Part shown: one piece after another, positions 1-9,168 of the stretch
How the letters are laid out: every line of letters starts with the position of its first letter
Numbering within the stretch: the first letter of the stretch is position 1
DNA from: Janthinobacterium sp.
Lineage (GTDB): Bacteria > Pseudomonadota > Gammaproteobacteria > Burkholderiales > Chitinibacteraceae
Length of the DNA stretch: 33,570 bases
Assembly (NCBI GenBank): GCA_025360045.1
Contig: JANYCY010000037.1
Span: 1-33,570, forward strand
Direction: 5' to 3'
Program-made: the position numbers and the translations under genes
The notes under the pieces: generated by a model
What the model saw: only the letters and a program-made list of their open reading frames with translations
Database searches by the model: none
Told to the model about the DNA's origin: nothing

Positions 1-188
1 CGTGCCACTGACGACGTAGCTTGATGCGCCAGACATCGCCAGCTGTGTCCAGCTAAACTGCTGTTGCTGGCCCAGTGCAATATTGATGCCCTGCGAGGCG
101 GCGTTACCAATCATTGCATTCGTCACGGCCTGTGCGGTGACATTGCTTATATTCAGCGCATTGCCTGCGAAGCCTCCGGTAGCAGTTA
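1..188 (-). pseudogene. Fragment resembling a hemagglutinin/CdiA-type exoprotein, cut by the window edge
   Basis: On the minus strand an open frame runs from just inside the rsmI stop to the window edge, about 62 codons. The residues are Gly/Ala/Ser/Asn/Gln rich and include QGINIALGQQQQFSWTQLA followed by a Ser/Ala/Gly stretch. That style (small-residue helix, then GQQ-x-FSW, then more small residues) is what I associate with the region before the toxin domain in filamentous hemagglutinin and contact-dependent inhibition proteins. The frame has no ATG near its upstream end and begins right at the rsmI stop codon. I therefore read it as a 5'-truncated remnant, or a gene broken by recombination, rather than an intact gene. 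The assignment rests on family resemblance only. Confidence 0.4.
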
Positions 189-1049
189 TGCTTCTTTTTT
201 AAGCGTTAAAGCACGTTCATACAGGGTGTTTTTAGGTGCGCCGGTGATGGATACGGCTAGAGCTACGGCTTGTTTGAGCGGTAGCTCGGCAATCAGGGGC
301 AGTAAAACGCTGTCGTAATCGGCTCCATCCGCTTTGGTCGCTCGGGGTGCTGCATTCACTACCACTACTGATTCGCCACGCTCCTGATTGCTGTCGCTGG
401 CAACCCAAGCGGCTAGCTCGCCAAGAGGCAGGCGGCGGATGGTTTCAAAGGTTTTGGTAATTTCACGACAGAGCACGGCTTCTCGTTCTGGACCAAATAC
501 GCTGGCCATATCGTTTAAACAATCCACAATACGATGTGGTGCTTCATAAAATACGCTAATAAAGCTTTGATCTTTGAGCTCGGAGAGTGCATCGCAGCGT
601 TGCTTGGTTTTGGGCGGTAAAAAGCCATAAAACAAGGCATGCGGGCAGTTAAAGCCGCTGGCTGAAAGGGCTGTTGTCAGTGCAGAAGCGCCTGGAACGG
701 GAATAATCTTGCAGCCTGCTGCGTGTGCTGCTGCGGCAAGTAGGGCACCCGGATCAGATACGGCAGGTGTTCCGGCGTCTGATACTTGCGCGACAGTTTC
801 GCCGGCTAGCATGCGAGCAACGAGTTTTTCAGCCATGCTGTGTTCGTTGTGCTCACGCAAAGACACCATTGGTGTTGAAATATTAAAATGTTTAAGTAGC
901 TGCCCAGTGACGCGGGTATCTTCGGCCGCGATCACATCGGCCCCCTTGAGGGCGGCAATGGCGCGAGGCGTCATGTCGTTAAGGTTACCGATTGGGGTGG
1001 CCACCACATATAATGCGGACTTAATCATAGGATTGGATTCTGTATGCAC
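186..1049 (-). CDS. rsmI: 16S rRNA (cytidine(1402)-2'-O)-methyltransferase RsmI
   Basis: RsmI uses S-adenosylmethionine to 2'-O-methylate C1402 in the decoding centre of 16S rRNA; it is a cytosolic member of the tetrapyrrole methylase fold family. The 287-residue protein shows the family signatures in order: LYVVATPIGNLNDM near the N-terminus, AEDTR, QVSDAGTPAVSDPG, VPGASALTTALSASG, FYGFLPPK, FYEAPHRI and CREITKTFE. Length is typical. The start is a GTG at 1049-1047; a GGAGAG lies about 8 bases upstream, whereas the internal ATG seven codons later has no comparable site. The GTG start overlaps the start of the divergent lpoA gene by 6 bases. Synteny with lpoA-yraN-diaA-dolP supports the call. 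Confidence 0.95.
   Translation of the reverse strand: MHTESNPMIKSALYVVATPIGNLNDMTPRAIAALKGADVIAAEDTRVTGQLLKHFNISTPMVSLREHNEHSMAEKLVARMLAGETVAQVSDAGTPAVSDPGALLAAAAHAAGCKIIPVPGASALTTALSASGFNCPHALFYGFLPPKTKQRCDALSELKDQSFISVFYEAPHRIVDCLNDMASVFGPEREAVLCREITKTFETIRRLPLGELAAWVASDSNQERGESVVVVNAAPRATKADGADYDSVLLPLIAELPLKQAVALAVSITGAPKNTLYERALTLKKEA
1009..1014 (+). promoter_or_regulatory. Possible -10 element for lpoA inside the rsmI 5' end
   Basis: A perfect TATAAT lies 30 bases before the lpoA ATG, which would place transcription initiation near 1021. The matching -35 is weak (TTACCG at 985-990, spacer 18), so this is only a candidate. It sits within the first codons of the divergent rsmI gene. Confidence 0.3.
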
Positions 1050-2233
1050 GCTAAGGCTCTCCTTTTTGCTTCGGAATTGCGCAGTGCGCTAGGGTCCGTA
1101 CTATACGGTGCTGTACTGCTTACTGCCATAGCGGGCTGCGCTGCTGCGCCTGTTATTGCACCTGTGGCGGCAAAACCTACTTTTACGATTGCAGCACAAA
1201 CTGCCGCCACCCAAGCGAGTGCGGCTCAGGCTGTTCCCGTCGTAACTAAGTCAACACCCCCGCGCCGTGATGGTGGCTTTATCGCGGTCTTGTTACCTGG
1301 CAAGAGCAAAGCGATGCGCCCTGCGGTGGATGCGATTAAGGCGGGTGTGTTGGCGGCAACGAATGGTAATGCCGATCAGCTTACCGTCAAATTTTTTGAT
1401 ACCGCAGATATTCCTGCCGATGTATTTGAGCAGTTTCAGCAGCTGCATGAGCAGGGTGCGGTGGCGGTGATTGGGCCATTAACTAAGCCATCGATTAATT
1501 ATTTGGCCGACATCGGTGATTTTGATATTCCTGTGATTGCCCTGAATTCTTTTGATGAAAAAACGCTACGCCGTGCGCAGCTCTATAGTTTTTCCTTATC
1601 TATAGAGCAAGAAGCGCAGCAAATTGCTAAGCAAATGTTTGCTGAAGGACTGCGGATGCCGCTGGTTTTACAGGGTGATAGTCCCTTGTCAGCCAGAATG
1701 GTGCAGGGCTTTGTGGATAGTTGGACCGAGGCCAATGGCTCGCAACCCACCATCTTTAATCTAAAAGATGCACGTAGCCAGGCGCAGGCTTTGCGTGCTC
1801 AGTTGAAAGATGGCGAGCATGACTCGGTGTTTTTTGCCGCAAATTCAAGGCAAACGCGTATTTCTCGGCCCTTTGTGGGTAATGAGCGGCCTGTCTACGC
1901 CACTAGCCAAATTAATCCAGGCCCTTTAAGTAGGACAGCCAGAGTGGATATGGCGGGAATTCATTATTTAGAAACGCCATGGATTCTGAACCCACTAAAT
2001 AGTAATTACGCCTTATTAAACCGCACTCGTTCTAAATCAAATGATGTTGAGCGTTTATTTGCTTTGGGTGTGGATGCTTGGAAATTAGCCACTTTATTAA
2101 GCAAGAAAGAAGAAATTAATTTTGATGGCTTAAGTGGCAGTATTAGTTTGGGCAGTGGCGGCTTGATTGTGCGCGAGCTAACGATGAATACTTTTAATGC
2201 TACGGAAGAAAGCACACCCGTCATTCCTAATCC

Positions 2234-2237
<4 letters not shown>
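1044..2237 (+). CDS. lpoA: Penicillin-binding protein activator LpoA/LppC family lipoprotein (short form)
   Basis: LpoA is an outer-membrane lipoprotein that stimulates the class A penicillin-binding protein PBP1A in gammaproteobacteria. Here the 397-residue product starts with a hydrophobic signal ending in a lipobox, LTAIAGC, with the acylated Cys at residue 32. The mature part shows a periplasmic-binding-protein-like fold: FIAVLLPGKSKAMRPAVDA, AVIGPLTKPSINYLA, IPVIALNSFD, DSVFFAANS. E. coli LpoA is far longer (about 680 residues) because of an N-terminal TPR-like domain; this protein has only the C-terminal LppC domain. Position between rsmI and yraN matches the conserved cluster. The ATG lies after an AGGATTGGA stretch and overlaps the GTG of rsmI on the other strand. 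Whether it activates PBP1A without the N-domain is not known from the sequence. Confidence 0.85.
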
Positions 2238-3749
<1,512 letters not shown>

Positions 3750-3770
3750 TGCTTGGGGATATTTATTAAA

Positions 3771-3792
3771 AAGCGAGCTGATAGGCTCGCTT
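3771..3792. terminator. Hairpin after dolP, with its T-tract on the minus strand
   Basis: AAGCGAGC and GCTCGCTT form an 8-bp stem around a 6-base loop, 21 bases after the dolP stop. On the plus strand it is not followed by a T-run; read on the minus strand it is followed by TTTTTAATAAAT. It may end the dolP transcript weakly, or act as a terminator against antisense transcription. Confidence 0.45.
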
Positions 3793-4025
3793 GCACTGCA
3801 TAAAAATCATGACCGATGGTCGGCAAGATGGGCAAAGATTTGCGCGAGCAGTGCTTTTGCTTACAAGGAAAAGGCCGTATTTGGGCCTGTCCATGCTAAA
3901 ATTGCCGACTGTAAAGTGTGCTTTTAGCGCATTGCTAGCCGTCTTGCTTTGTTACCGTCACCATGCGGTTTAGAAGGGCCAGATTGCTTTCACGCCTTCC
4001 CCAATTACTTTTGCTGGAGTACAGG

Positions 4026-5228
4026 ATGACATCCTCGATTTTTACCGCAGTAGAAATGGCACCTCGCGATCCGATTCTGGGTCTTAATGAAGCCTTTAAT
4101 GCCGATACACGCACTGGCAAGGTTAATCTGGGTGTAGGTGTGTATTACGATGACAATGGCAAGATCCCATTGTTGGCGGCAGTAAAAGCGGCAGAAAAAA
4201 CCCGTATGGACGCTCAGCCGCCACGTGGCTATCAAGCCATCGAGGGCCTTGGTGCTTACAATCAAGCCGTACAAAATCTAGTATTTGGTGTAGATAGCGA
4301 GCTGGTTTCATCGGGCCGCGTAGTGACGGCAGAAGCCTTGGGCGGTACGGGCGCTTTGAAAATCGGTGCTGATTTCTTAAAACGCCTCGACGCCAACGCC
4401 AGCGTTTATATCAGCGATCCAAGCTGGGAAAATCACCGCGCATTGTTTGAATCGGCAGGCTTTAAGGTAGAAAACTATCCTTACTATGATGTGGCGACTC
4501 GCGGTGTAAATTTCACCGCGATGAAGGCGGCTTTGCTTGGCCTGCCAGCGGGTTCGATCATCATCTTGCACGCTTGCTGCCACAACCCAACGGGCGCAGA
4601 TATGAGTGATGCACAGTGGGCCGAAGTGGTTGAAGCCTGCCGTGAACGCAACTTGGTCCCCTTCCTCGATATGGCTTATCAAGGCTTTGCCGATGGCATT
4701 GAAGAAGATGCAGTTGCTGTGCGTTTATTCTCTGCTTCTGGCCTGCAATTCTTTGTTTCTAGCTCTTTCTCTAAGAGCTTCTCGATGTATGGCGAGCGCG
4801 TAGGTGCTTTGTCTATCGTGACAGAAAGCCGTGAGGAAGCGGGTCGAGTATTAAGCCAGCTGAAACGCGTGATTCGCACCAACTACTCCAACCCACCGAT
4901 TCATGGTGGTGCTGTGGTGGCTGCGGTATTGGCTAGCCCAGAATTACGTCAGCAGTGGGAAGACGAATTAGCTGGCATGCGTGATCGTATCCGCGCTATG
5001 CGCACTAGCTTGGTTGCCAAACTGGCTGAGCGCGGCGTAGCGCAAGACTTTAGCTTTGTAGCGGCTCAGCGCGGTATGTTCTCCTATACCGGCCTGACAG
5101 CGGCTCAGGTTGAAGTGTTGAAAGACGAATACGGCATTTACGCTGTATCGACTGGCCGTATTTGCTTGGCTGCACTCAATACTAAAAACATTGATTACGT
5201 CGCGGATGCGATTGCTAAAGTGCTGTAA
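4026..5228 (+). CDS. Aromatic amino acid/aspartate aminotransferase (AspC/TyrB family)
   Basis: This is a 400-residue PLP-dependent class I aminotransferase that moves amino groups between aspartate or aromatic amino acids and 2-oxoglutarate. Motifs in order: GVGVYYDDNGKIPLL near the N-terminus, GGTGALKIGADFL, ISDPSWENHRALFESAGF, HACCHNPTGADMSDAQW, FLDMAYQGFADG (PLP-contacting Asp/Tyr), SSSFSKSFSMYGERVGAL with Schiff-base Lys at residue 250, and SNPPIHGG. The frame is open for 21 codons further upstream, but the ATG at 4026 has a GGAG seven bases before it and gives the usual MxSSIF start. AspC and TyrB cannot be separated by eye. A strong terminator follows directly. Confidence 0.93.
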   Translation: MTSSIFTAVEMAPRDPILGLNEAFNADTRTGKVNLGVGVYYDDNGKIPLLAAVKAAEKTRMDAQPPRGYQAIEGLGAYNQAVQNLVFGVDSELVSSGRVVTAEALGGTGALKIGADFLKRLDANASVYISDPSWENHRALFESAGFKVENYPYYDVATRGVNFTAMKAALLGLPAGSIIILHACCHNPTGADMSDAQWAEVVEACRERNLVPFLDMAYQGFADGIEEDAVAVRLFSASGLQFFVSSSFSKSFSMYGERVGALSIVTESREEAGRVLSQLKRVIRTNYSNPPIHGGAVVAAVLASPELRQQWEDELAGMRDRIRAMRTSLVAKLAERGVAQDFSFVAAQRGMFSYTGLTAAQVEVLKDEYGIYAVSTGRICLAALNTKNIDYVADAIAKVL

Positions 5229-5245
5229 TTTAGCTCTTGCCCAAT

Positions 5246-5277
5246 AAAAAACCCACGAAGCGATTCGTGGGTTTTTT
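5246..5277. terminator. Intrinsic terminator after the aminotransferase gene, bidirectional
   Basis: Six As, the arm CCCACGAA, a GCGA tetraloop, the arm TTCGTGGG and six Ts form a perfect 14-bp hairpin, including A-T pairing, 18 bases after the stop. The symmetric A and T tracts let it work in both directions. Confidence 0.9.
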
Positions 5278-5299
5278 ATTGTAGCTGATGTCATACAGA

Positions 5300-5420
5300 G
5301 CTAAATCTTGAACCACAGAGAACACAGAGAGCGCAGAGTTTCACAGAGGAAAGCAATAATTGGATGGTTTTCTCTGTGAAACTCTGTGTCCTCGTTTTAC
5401 TCTGTGGTTCAAGGTTTAGC
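5300..5420. repeat. Palindromic CACAGAG-family intergenic repeat, copy 1
   Basis: The outer 21-base arms at 5300-5320 and 5400-5420 are inverted repeats matching at 20 of 21 positions. The inner parts carry repeated CACAGAG on the left and CTCTGTG on the right. No ORF is inside. The same arms (…ATCTTGAACCAC-GAG) recur at 22760-22975 and 27959-28217, with related copies elsewhere, so this is a mobile or replicating palindromic repeat family. Copy 1 sits between the aminotransferase terminator and the 3' end of murJ. Confidence 0.8.
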
Positions 5421-5475
5421 GCTTAATCCTTTTAATCAATGGTGTTTTGTTCGCGTTTTTTATCAATTACATGAA

Positions 5476-7023
5476 TTAATCCGTAATCGCCTTGCGTGAA
5501 AAGTCTTTGGGTCTAAAGCCCAAGGCAAAAAGTGCGGCAAAGTAAGCGCTTGCCCCAGAGACAACTAAGACACTAAGCCAGCCAACGCGTACCAGTTTAT
5601 TCATTTCGGCAAAGGCGGGCATAAAGTGCAGCAGTACAAAGAGCAAGGCGCTCATGGCGACTACGCCGCATACGATACGCAGCATAAAGCCCTTCCATGC
5701 TGCTTGTGGGGTGTAATAGCCCCGTAAACGCAGCGTGCGGTAGAGCAAGCCTGCATTCAGGCATGCCCCTAGGCTCATCCCCAGCGTAAGCCCTGCGTGC
5801 TTGAAAGGCAGGGTGTACAAGAAGATTAGGTTAATCGCCAGTGTGACTAAGAGCGTGATGATGCCGATACGCACTACGGTTTTAATTTCCTGCCTTGCAT
5901 AAAACGCAGGAGCAAGGATTTTAATCAGGATCAGCCCAATTAAACCCACGCTATAGCCCACCAGTGCCTGCTGGGTCATTAAGGCATCGTGCATAGAAAA
6001 TTTGCCGCCTTGGAATAGGGTGAGCACTAAGGGCTCTGCAAGAATAGCTAAAGCTACCGTAGCAGGCAGGCAAAGCATGATGCACAGACGCAAGCCCCAA
6101 TCCAATAAACGATCGTAGCTGGCTTGATCACCGCTGGCATGGCTGCGGGCTAGGCTGGGCAGTAGAATCGTCCCCAAGGCCACGCCAAGCACGCCGGTCG
6201 GGAATTCCATCAGGCGGTCGGCATAGTAAATCCATGAAACACTGCCTGAATCCAAGCGAGAGGCGAGGTTGGAATTAATAAGTAAGCTGATTTGAGCGAC
6301 CGATACGCCAAAAAGAGCGGGACCCATTTGCTTAATGATTCGCCACACGCCTTCGTCTTTCATGTCCAGCTTGGGCCACATCAGCATGCCTAGCTTGGCT
6401 AAATGGGGCAGTTGATAGCAAAGTTGGGCCACGCCACCAATCAGCACCGCAATGGCGAGGGCAAAAATAGGGCGATCCATCAGCGGAGCTAGCCACAGTG
6501 CGCAGGCAATAAATGAAATATTGAGCAACGTGGGGACAAAGGCTGGGACAGAAAAACGGTTATAGGCATTTAAAATACTGCCGACAAAGGACGATAGAGA
6601 AATCAGCAAAATATAGGGAAACATATAGCGGAGTAGCTCGACCGCTAGATTAAATTTATCTGGGTTCTTAGCAAAACCTGCCGCAGAAAAATAAATAATT
6701 GCGGGAGCGGCTAAAACACCGAGCAGGGTGACTAAAACTAAAACTAAGGTCAGCATTCCGGCAATTTTGGCGACAAATTCTTTGGTCGCCTCTTCGCCTT
6801 TGCGTGTTTTGTATTCTGCTAGCGTGGGAACAAAGGCCTGCGAAAATGCACCTTCGGCAAAAATTCTCCTCAGCATATTCGGCAGTTTAAATGCGGTAAA
6901 AAAGACGTCGGTGGCAGCACCTGCGCCAAATACATGGGCAATGATGGTGTCGCGAACAAAGCCTAATATGCGTGAAACCAGCGTCATGGAGCTGACGGCA
7001 GCCAGTGTTTTAAGGAGGTTCAT
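5476..7023 (-). CDS. murJ: Lipid II flippase MurJ
   Basis: MurJ (MviN) flips lipid II across the inner membrane for peptidoglycan synthesis. The 515-residue protein begins [20 protein letters not shown] followed by GFVRD, the typical MurJ N-terminus, and shows about 14 hydrophobic segments. Family features include [53 protein letters not shown] and [13 protein letters not shown]. The frame stays open for 54 codons upstream, but that extension lies in the murJ/rpsT promoter region and is not MurJ-like, so I start at the ATG at 7023. No good Shine-Dalgarno precedes it. Divergence from rpsT is a common arrangement in betaproteobacteria. Confidence 0.95.
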   Translation of the reverse strand: MNLLKTLAAVSSMTLVSRILGFVRDTIIAHVFGAGAATDVFFTAFKLPNMLRRIFAEGAFSQAFVPTLAEYKTRKGEEATKEFVAKIAGMLTLVLVLVTLLGVLAAPAIIYFSAAGFAKNPDKFNLAVELLRYMFPYILLISLSSFVGSILNAYNRFSVPAFVPTLLNISFIACALWLAPLMDRPIFALAIAVLIGGVAQLCYQLPHLAKLGMLMWPKLDMKDEGVWRIIKQMGPALFGVSVAQISLLINSNLASRLDSGSVSWIYYADRLMEFPTGVLGVALGTILLPSLARSHASGDQASYDRLLDWGLRLCIMLCLPATVALAILAEPLVLTLFQGGKFSMHDALMTQQALVGYSVGLIGLILIKILAPAFYARQEIKTVVRIGIITLLVTLAINLIFLYTLPFKHAGLTLGMSLGACLNAGLLYRTLRLRGYYTPQAAWKGFMLRIVCGVVAMSALLFVLLHFMPAFAEMNKLVRVGWLSVLVVSGASAYFAALFALGFRPKDFSRKAITD

Positions 7024-7051
7024 GCCGGAAGGTTTGAGTAGTGAGGGTGCA

Positions 7052-7080
7052 ATTATAAGGCCGTAGCTTATCGCTGTCGC
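7052..7080 (-). promoter_or_regulatory. Predicted sigma-70 promoter of murJ
   Basis: On the minus strand the -10 is a perfect TATAAT (plus-strand 7052-7057) and the -35 is GCGACA (7075-7080), separated by exactly 17 bases. Initiation near 7045 would give a leader of about 20 bases before the murJ ATG. Confidence 0.6.
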
Positions 7081-7156
7081 AAGCAAACCGCGATGCAGTG
7101 AACATAGGAAAATGAGGTTTTTTTGCCCAGGTAGTGAAGTTCGAGTGGATATATGC

Positions 7157-7185
7157 TTGCCAGAAGGTAAAAGTGAGGCTATCAT
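7157..7185 (+). promoter_or_regulatory. Predicted sigma-70 promoter of rpsT
   Basis: TTGCCA at 7157-7162 and TATCAT at 7180-7185 are separated by exactly 17 bases. The following discriminator (CGCCGG) is G/C-rich, as in promoters under stringent control. The leader would be about 50 bases and contains a short GCCC/GGGC stem. Confidence 0.65.
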
Positions 7186-7240
7186 CGCCGGTTTCCGAAT
7201 TAGCCCGATTTTTGGGCAAGCCCGTCAGGAGTTTCAAAAC

Positions 7241-7504
7241 ATGGCTAACAGTGCCCAAGCTCGCAAGCGTGCACGTCAGGCTGAGAAAGCCCGCCAGCAC
7301 AATACTAGCCAGCGTTCCGCTTTCCGCACCGCGATCAAAAAGGTGCTGAAGGCTGTGGAAGCAGGTGATAAAGCTGCGGCTCAGACCGTCTTCCAGCTAT
7401 CAGTCAGCATCATTGACCGTATCGCAGACAAAGAAATCTTCCACAAGAACAAGGCAGCTCGTCATAAGAGCCGTCTGTCTGCAGCAATCAAGGCTATGGC
7501 CTAA
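7241..7504 (+). CDS. rpsT: 30S ribosomal protein S20
   Basis: The 87-residue basic protein begins [19 protein letters not shown], the canonical S20 start, and continues with the helices [39 protein letters not shown] and [14 protein letters not shown]20 binds 16S rRNA early in 30S assembly. Length matches the family (86-88). An AGGAG lies 9 bases before the ATG at 7241; the longer open frame from 7112 overlaps the promoter and is not S20-like. A strong terminator follows 22 bases after the stop, so the gene is monocistronic. Confidence 0.98.
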   Translation: MANSAQARKRARQAEKARQHNTSQRSAFRTAIKKVLKAVEAGDKAAAQTVFQLSVSIIDRIADKEIFHKNKAARHKSRLSAAIKAMA

Positions 7505-7526
7505 TTCTGTAGATGTTCGAGTGAAG

Positions 7527-7553
7527 AAAACCCCAGCCTCGGCTGGGGTTTTT
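7527..7553 (+). terminator. Intrinsic terminator of rpsT
   Basis: CCCCAGC and GCTGGGG form a 7-bp GC-rich stem around CTCG, flanked by four As and five Ts. It also lies 21 bases past the stop of the convergent gene at 7574-7927 and could serve both. Confidence 0.9.
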
Positions 7554-7573
7554 GTTTGCCTGCTACTTATGGA

Positions 7574-7927
7574 TTAACGACGTAAAGGCGGCATTCTCAG
7601 TCGGAAGGCGGGCATGAGGCGCTGATAGTCTGGCTCTTCAAAAGTGAAGAGATGCTCGGTTTCATCGTTATCAACAAGGCAAGTTAGCCGCACAAAACGG
7701 CTGGTTTCTTTCCAAACTGCTGCCGCTAAGCGCTCGCTTAGCCACTCTGGGCTTTCAGAGCTCGTGCATTCTGCGCTTAGATTGAGCAAGCATGTGTCGC
7801 TAGTTAATGGGCGCTGATCTTGCCATAGCGTTACAATGCCTTCTCGCGCCAAGTGATAGAGGCAGCGTTTCGCTTCATAGCAAGAAAGTGGGGCAATGCT
7901 GAGTTGAAGCTGCAGGTTAACGGACAT
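7574..7927 (-). CDS. Hypothetical protein, 117 residues
   Basis: I do not recognise a family. The ATG at 7927 has AAGGAGCGAGC in front (AGGAG about 9 bases away), a clear ribosome-binding site. A longer open frame to 8026 would run into the start of the next gene and is not supported. The protein is soluble and mixed alpha/beta in appearance, with Cys at several positions, an acidic stretch (DNDETEHLFTFEEPD) and an Arg-rich end (RLRMPPLRR). It is divergent from the response regulator at 8029, which may share its regulatory region and suggests, weakly, a signalling role. Confidence 0.7.
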   Translation of the reverse strand: MSVNLQLQLSIAPLSCYEAKRCLYHLAREGIVTLWQDQRPLTSDTCLLNLSAECTSSESPEWLSERLAAAVWKETSRFVRLTCLVDNDETEHLFTFEEPDYQRLMPAFRLRMPPLRR

Positions 7928-8028
7928 AATGCTCGCTCCTTGAGTTGGCTTGATCTTATAGGATTTATAGCTGCTTTCTAGACCGTATATCGGCAGAGCT
8001 GACGCGATTATGCTAAATTTTATCAACG

Positions 8029-9168
8029 ATGCAAGATGAGCCTGATTTGATGTCGCAAGTGGATTCAGAACAACTTCCTTTATCGCGCATTTTGGTTGTA
8101 GATGATTCCCGTATCGTCCGTGCGACGATTAAGAAACATCTCGCTGCAACTTATGATGTGATCGAAGAGGCCAATGGTGAGGCGGGTTGGCAGCGCCTAT
8201 TGGCTGACGAAACAATTCAACTACTGATTTCTGATTTAACCATGCCGGTGCTTGATGGGCTAGGTTTATTGGCGCGGGTGCGTAGTGCAGGGGATGGGCG
8301 TCTTTATTTATTGCCGGTGATCATTATCTCTGGCGAAGAAGACGATGCCACTAAGCAAAAATGTGTGGAGTGTGGTGCGACCGATTTTGTTACTAAATCA
8401 ACGGATCGTAGCGAGATGCTGGCGCGTGTGGCCGCGAATATCCAATTAGCGGTCATGCAACGTGAATTAGCCTTGATGCGTACCGAGCAAACGGTAGTTA
8501 CTCGTGACAGCCTAACTGGCGTGGCGAGCTCGCATTTGCTGATGTTGCAAATGGAGCAATCAATGGCTTATGCCCTGCGGCATAACTCTGAAGTGACTTT
8601 ACTGCTGCTAGAAATCGATAATTATCAGTCATTAAAACAAAAATTAGGCGACAGGCTGGCAGAGCAAATGCTCAATTTATTAGCCAAGCTGTTGTCGGCT
8701 AAATTACGTCGTGAAGATACCTTAGCCCACGTTGAGGGGCCGCAGTTTGCAATTGTTGCGCCGGGTACGTCATTGACTGAAGTCCGAGTGATGGCCGATC
8801 GCTTAAGACAGGGCGTGGCAACGGCAAGGATTAACTTTCGCGACGAGCGCTTGGAGGTCAGTGCGAGTGTGGCTGTGGCTAATTCTTGGCACGATGACAC
8901 CCACTTGGCGCCTGCTTTGTTTAGTAAGGCGACGACGCGCCTATATGGATCAACGGGTGATGGTCGTATTTTGATGCCCGATGAAAATGTGAATCGCCTA
9001 CCTTTATTGCCTCTTGCGGATGCTTTGCTGATGCTGCACAAGGGGCGAAAGGAGGAGGTGCGCCCGCATCTCCCCACTTTATTGGCGGCATTACAGCCCC
9101 TTATCCAGTTAGTTAATGAAGAATATGGACAGGAATGGTCTTTAGATTTTTTGCCGCACGCTGATTAG
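8029..9168 (+). CDS. Response regulator with REC and degenerate GGDEF domain
   Basis: The 379-residue protein has a REC domain (about 19-140): ILVVDDS with Asp25/26, the phospho-acceptor Asp69 in SDLTMP, Ser101 in IISGEE and Lys123 in VTKS. A GGDEF-like domain follows (about 155-315), with RDSLTGVASSHLL, LEIDNYQSLKQKLGD and VASSVAVA-type strands. Where GGDEF should stand the sequence reads EGPQF (236-240), so both catalytic glycines and the acidic pair are gone; diguanylate cyclase activity is unlikely. A C-terminal helical tail of about 60 residues follows. It probably acts as a phospho-dependent partner or scaffold, but that is inference. The start may be the ATG at 8029 or the one at 8050; neither has a strong ribosome-binding site. 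Its stop overlaps that of the convergent gene by 4 bases. Confidence 0.88.
   Translation: MQDEPDLMSQVDSEQLPLSRILVVDDSRIVRATIKKHLAATYDVIEEANGEAGWQRLLADETIQLLISDLTMPVLDGLGLLARVRSAGDGRLYLLPVIIISGEEDDATKQKCVECGATDFVTKSTDRSEMLARVAANIQLAVMQRELALMRTEQTVVTRDSLTGVASSHLLMLQMEQSMAYALRHNSEVTLLLLEIDNYQSLKQKLGDRLAEQMLNLLAKLLSAKLRREDTLAHVEGPQFAIVAPGTSLTEVRVMADRLRQGVATARINFRDERLEVSASVAVANSWHDDTHLAPALFSKATTRLYGSTGDGRILMPDENVNRLPLLPLADALLMLHKGRKEEVRPHLPTLLAALQPLIQLVNEEYGQEWSLDFLPHAD

Noticed and set aside
8625-9077. 150-residue minus-strand ORF inside the response regulator gene
   Set aside because: The opposite strand encodes clear REC and GGDEF-like domains; this frame has no motifs.
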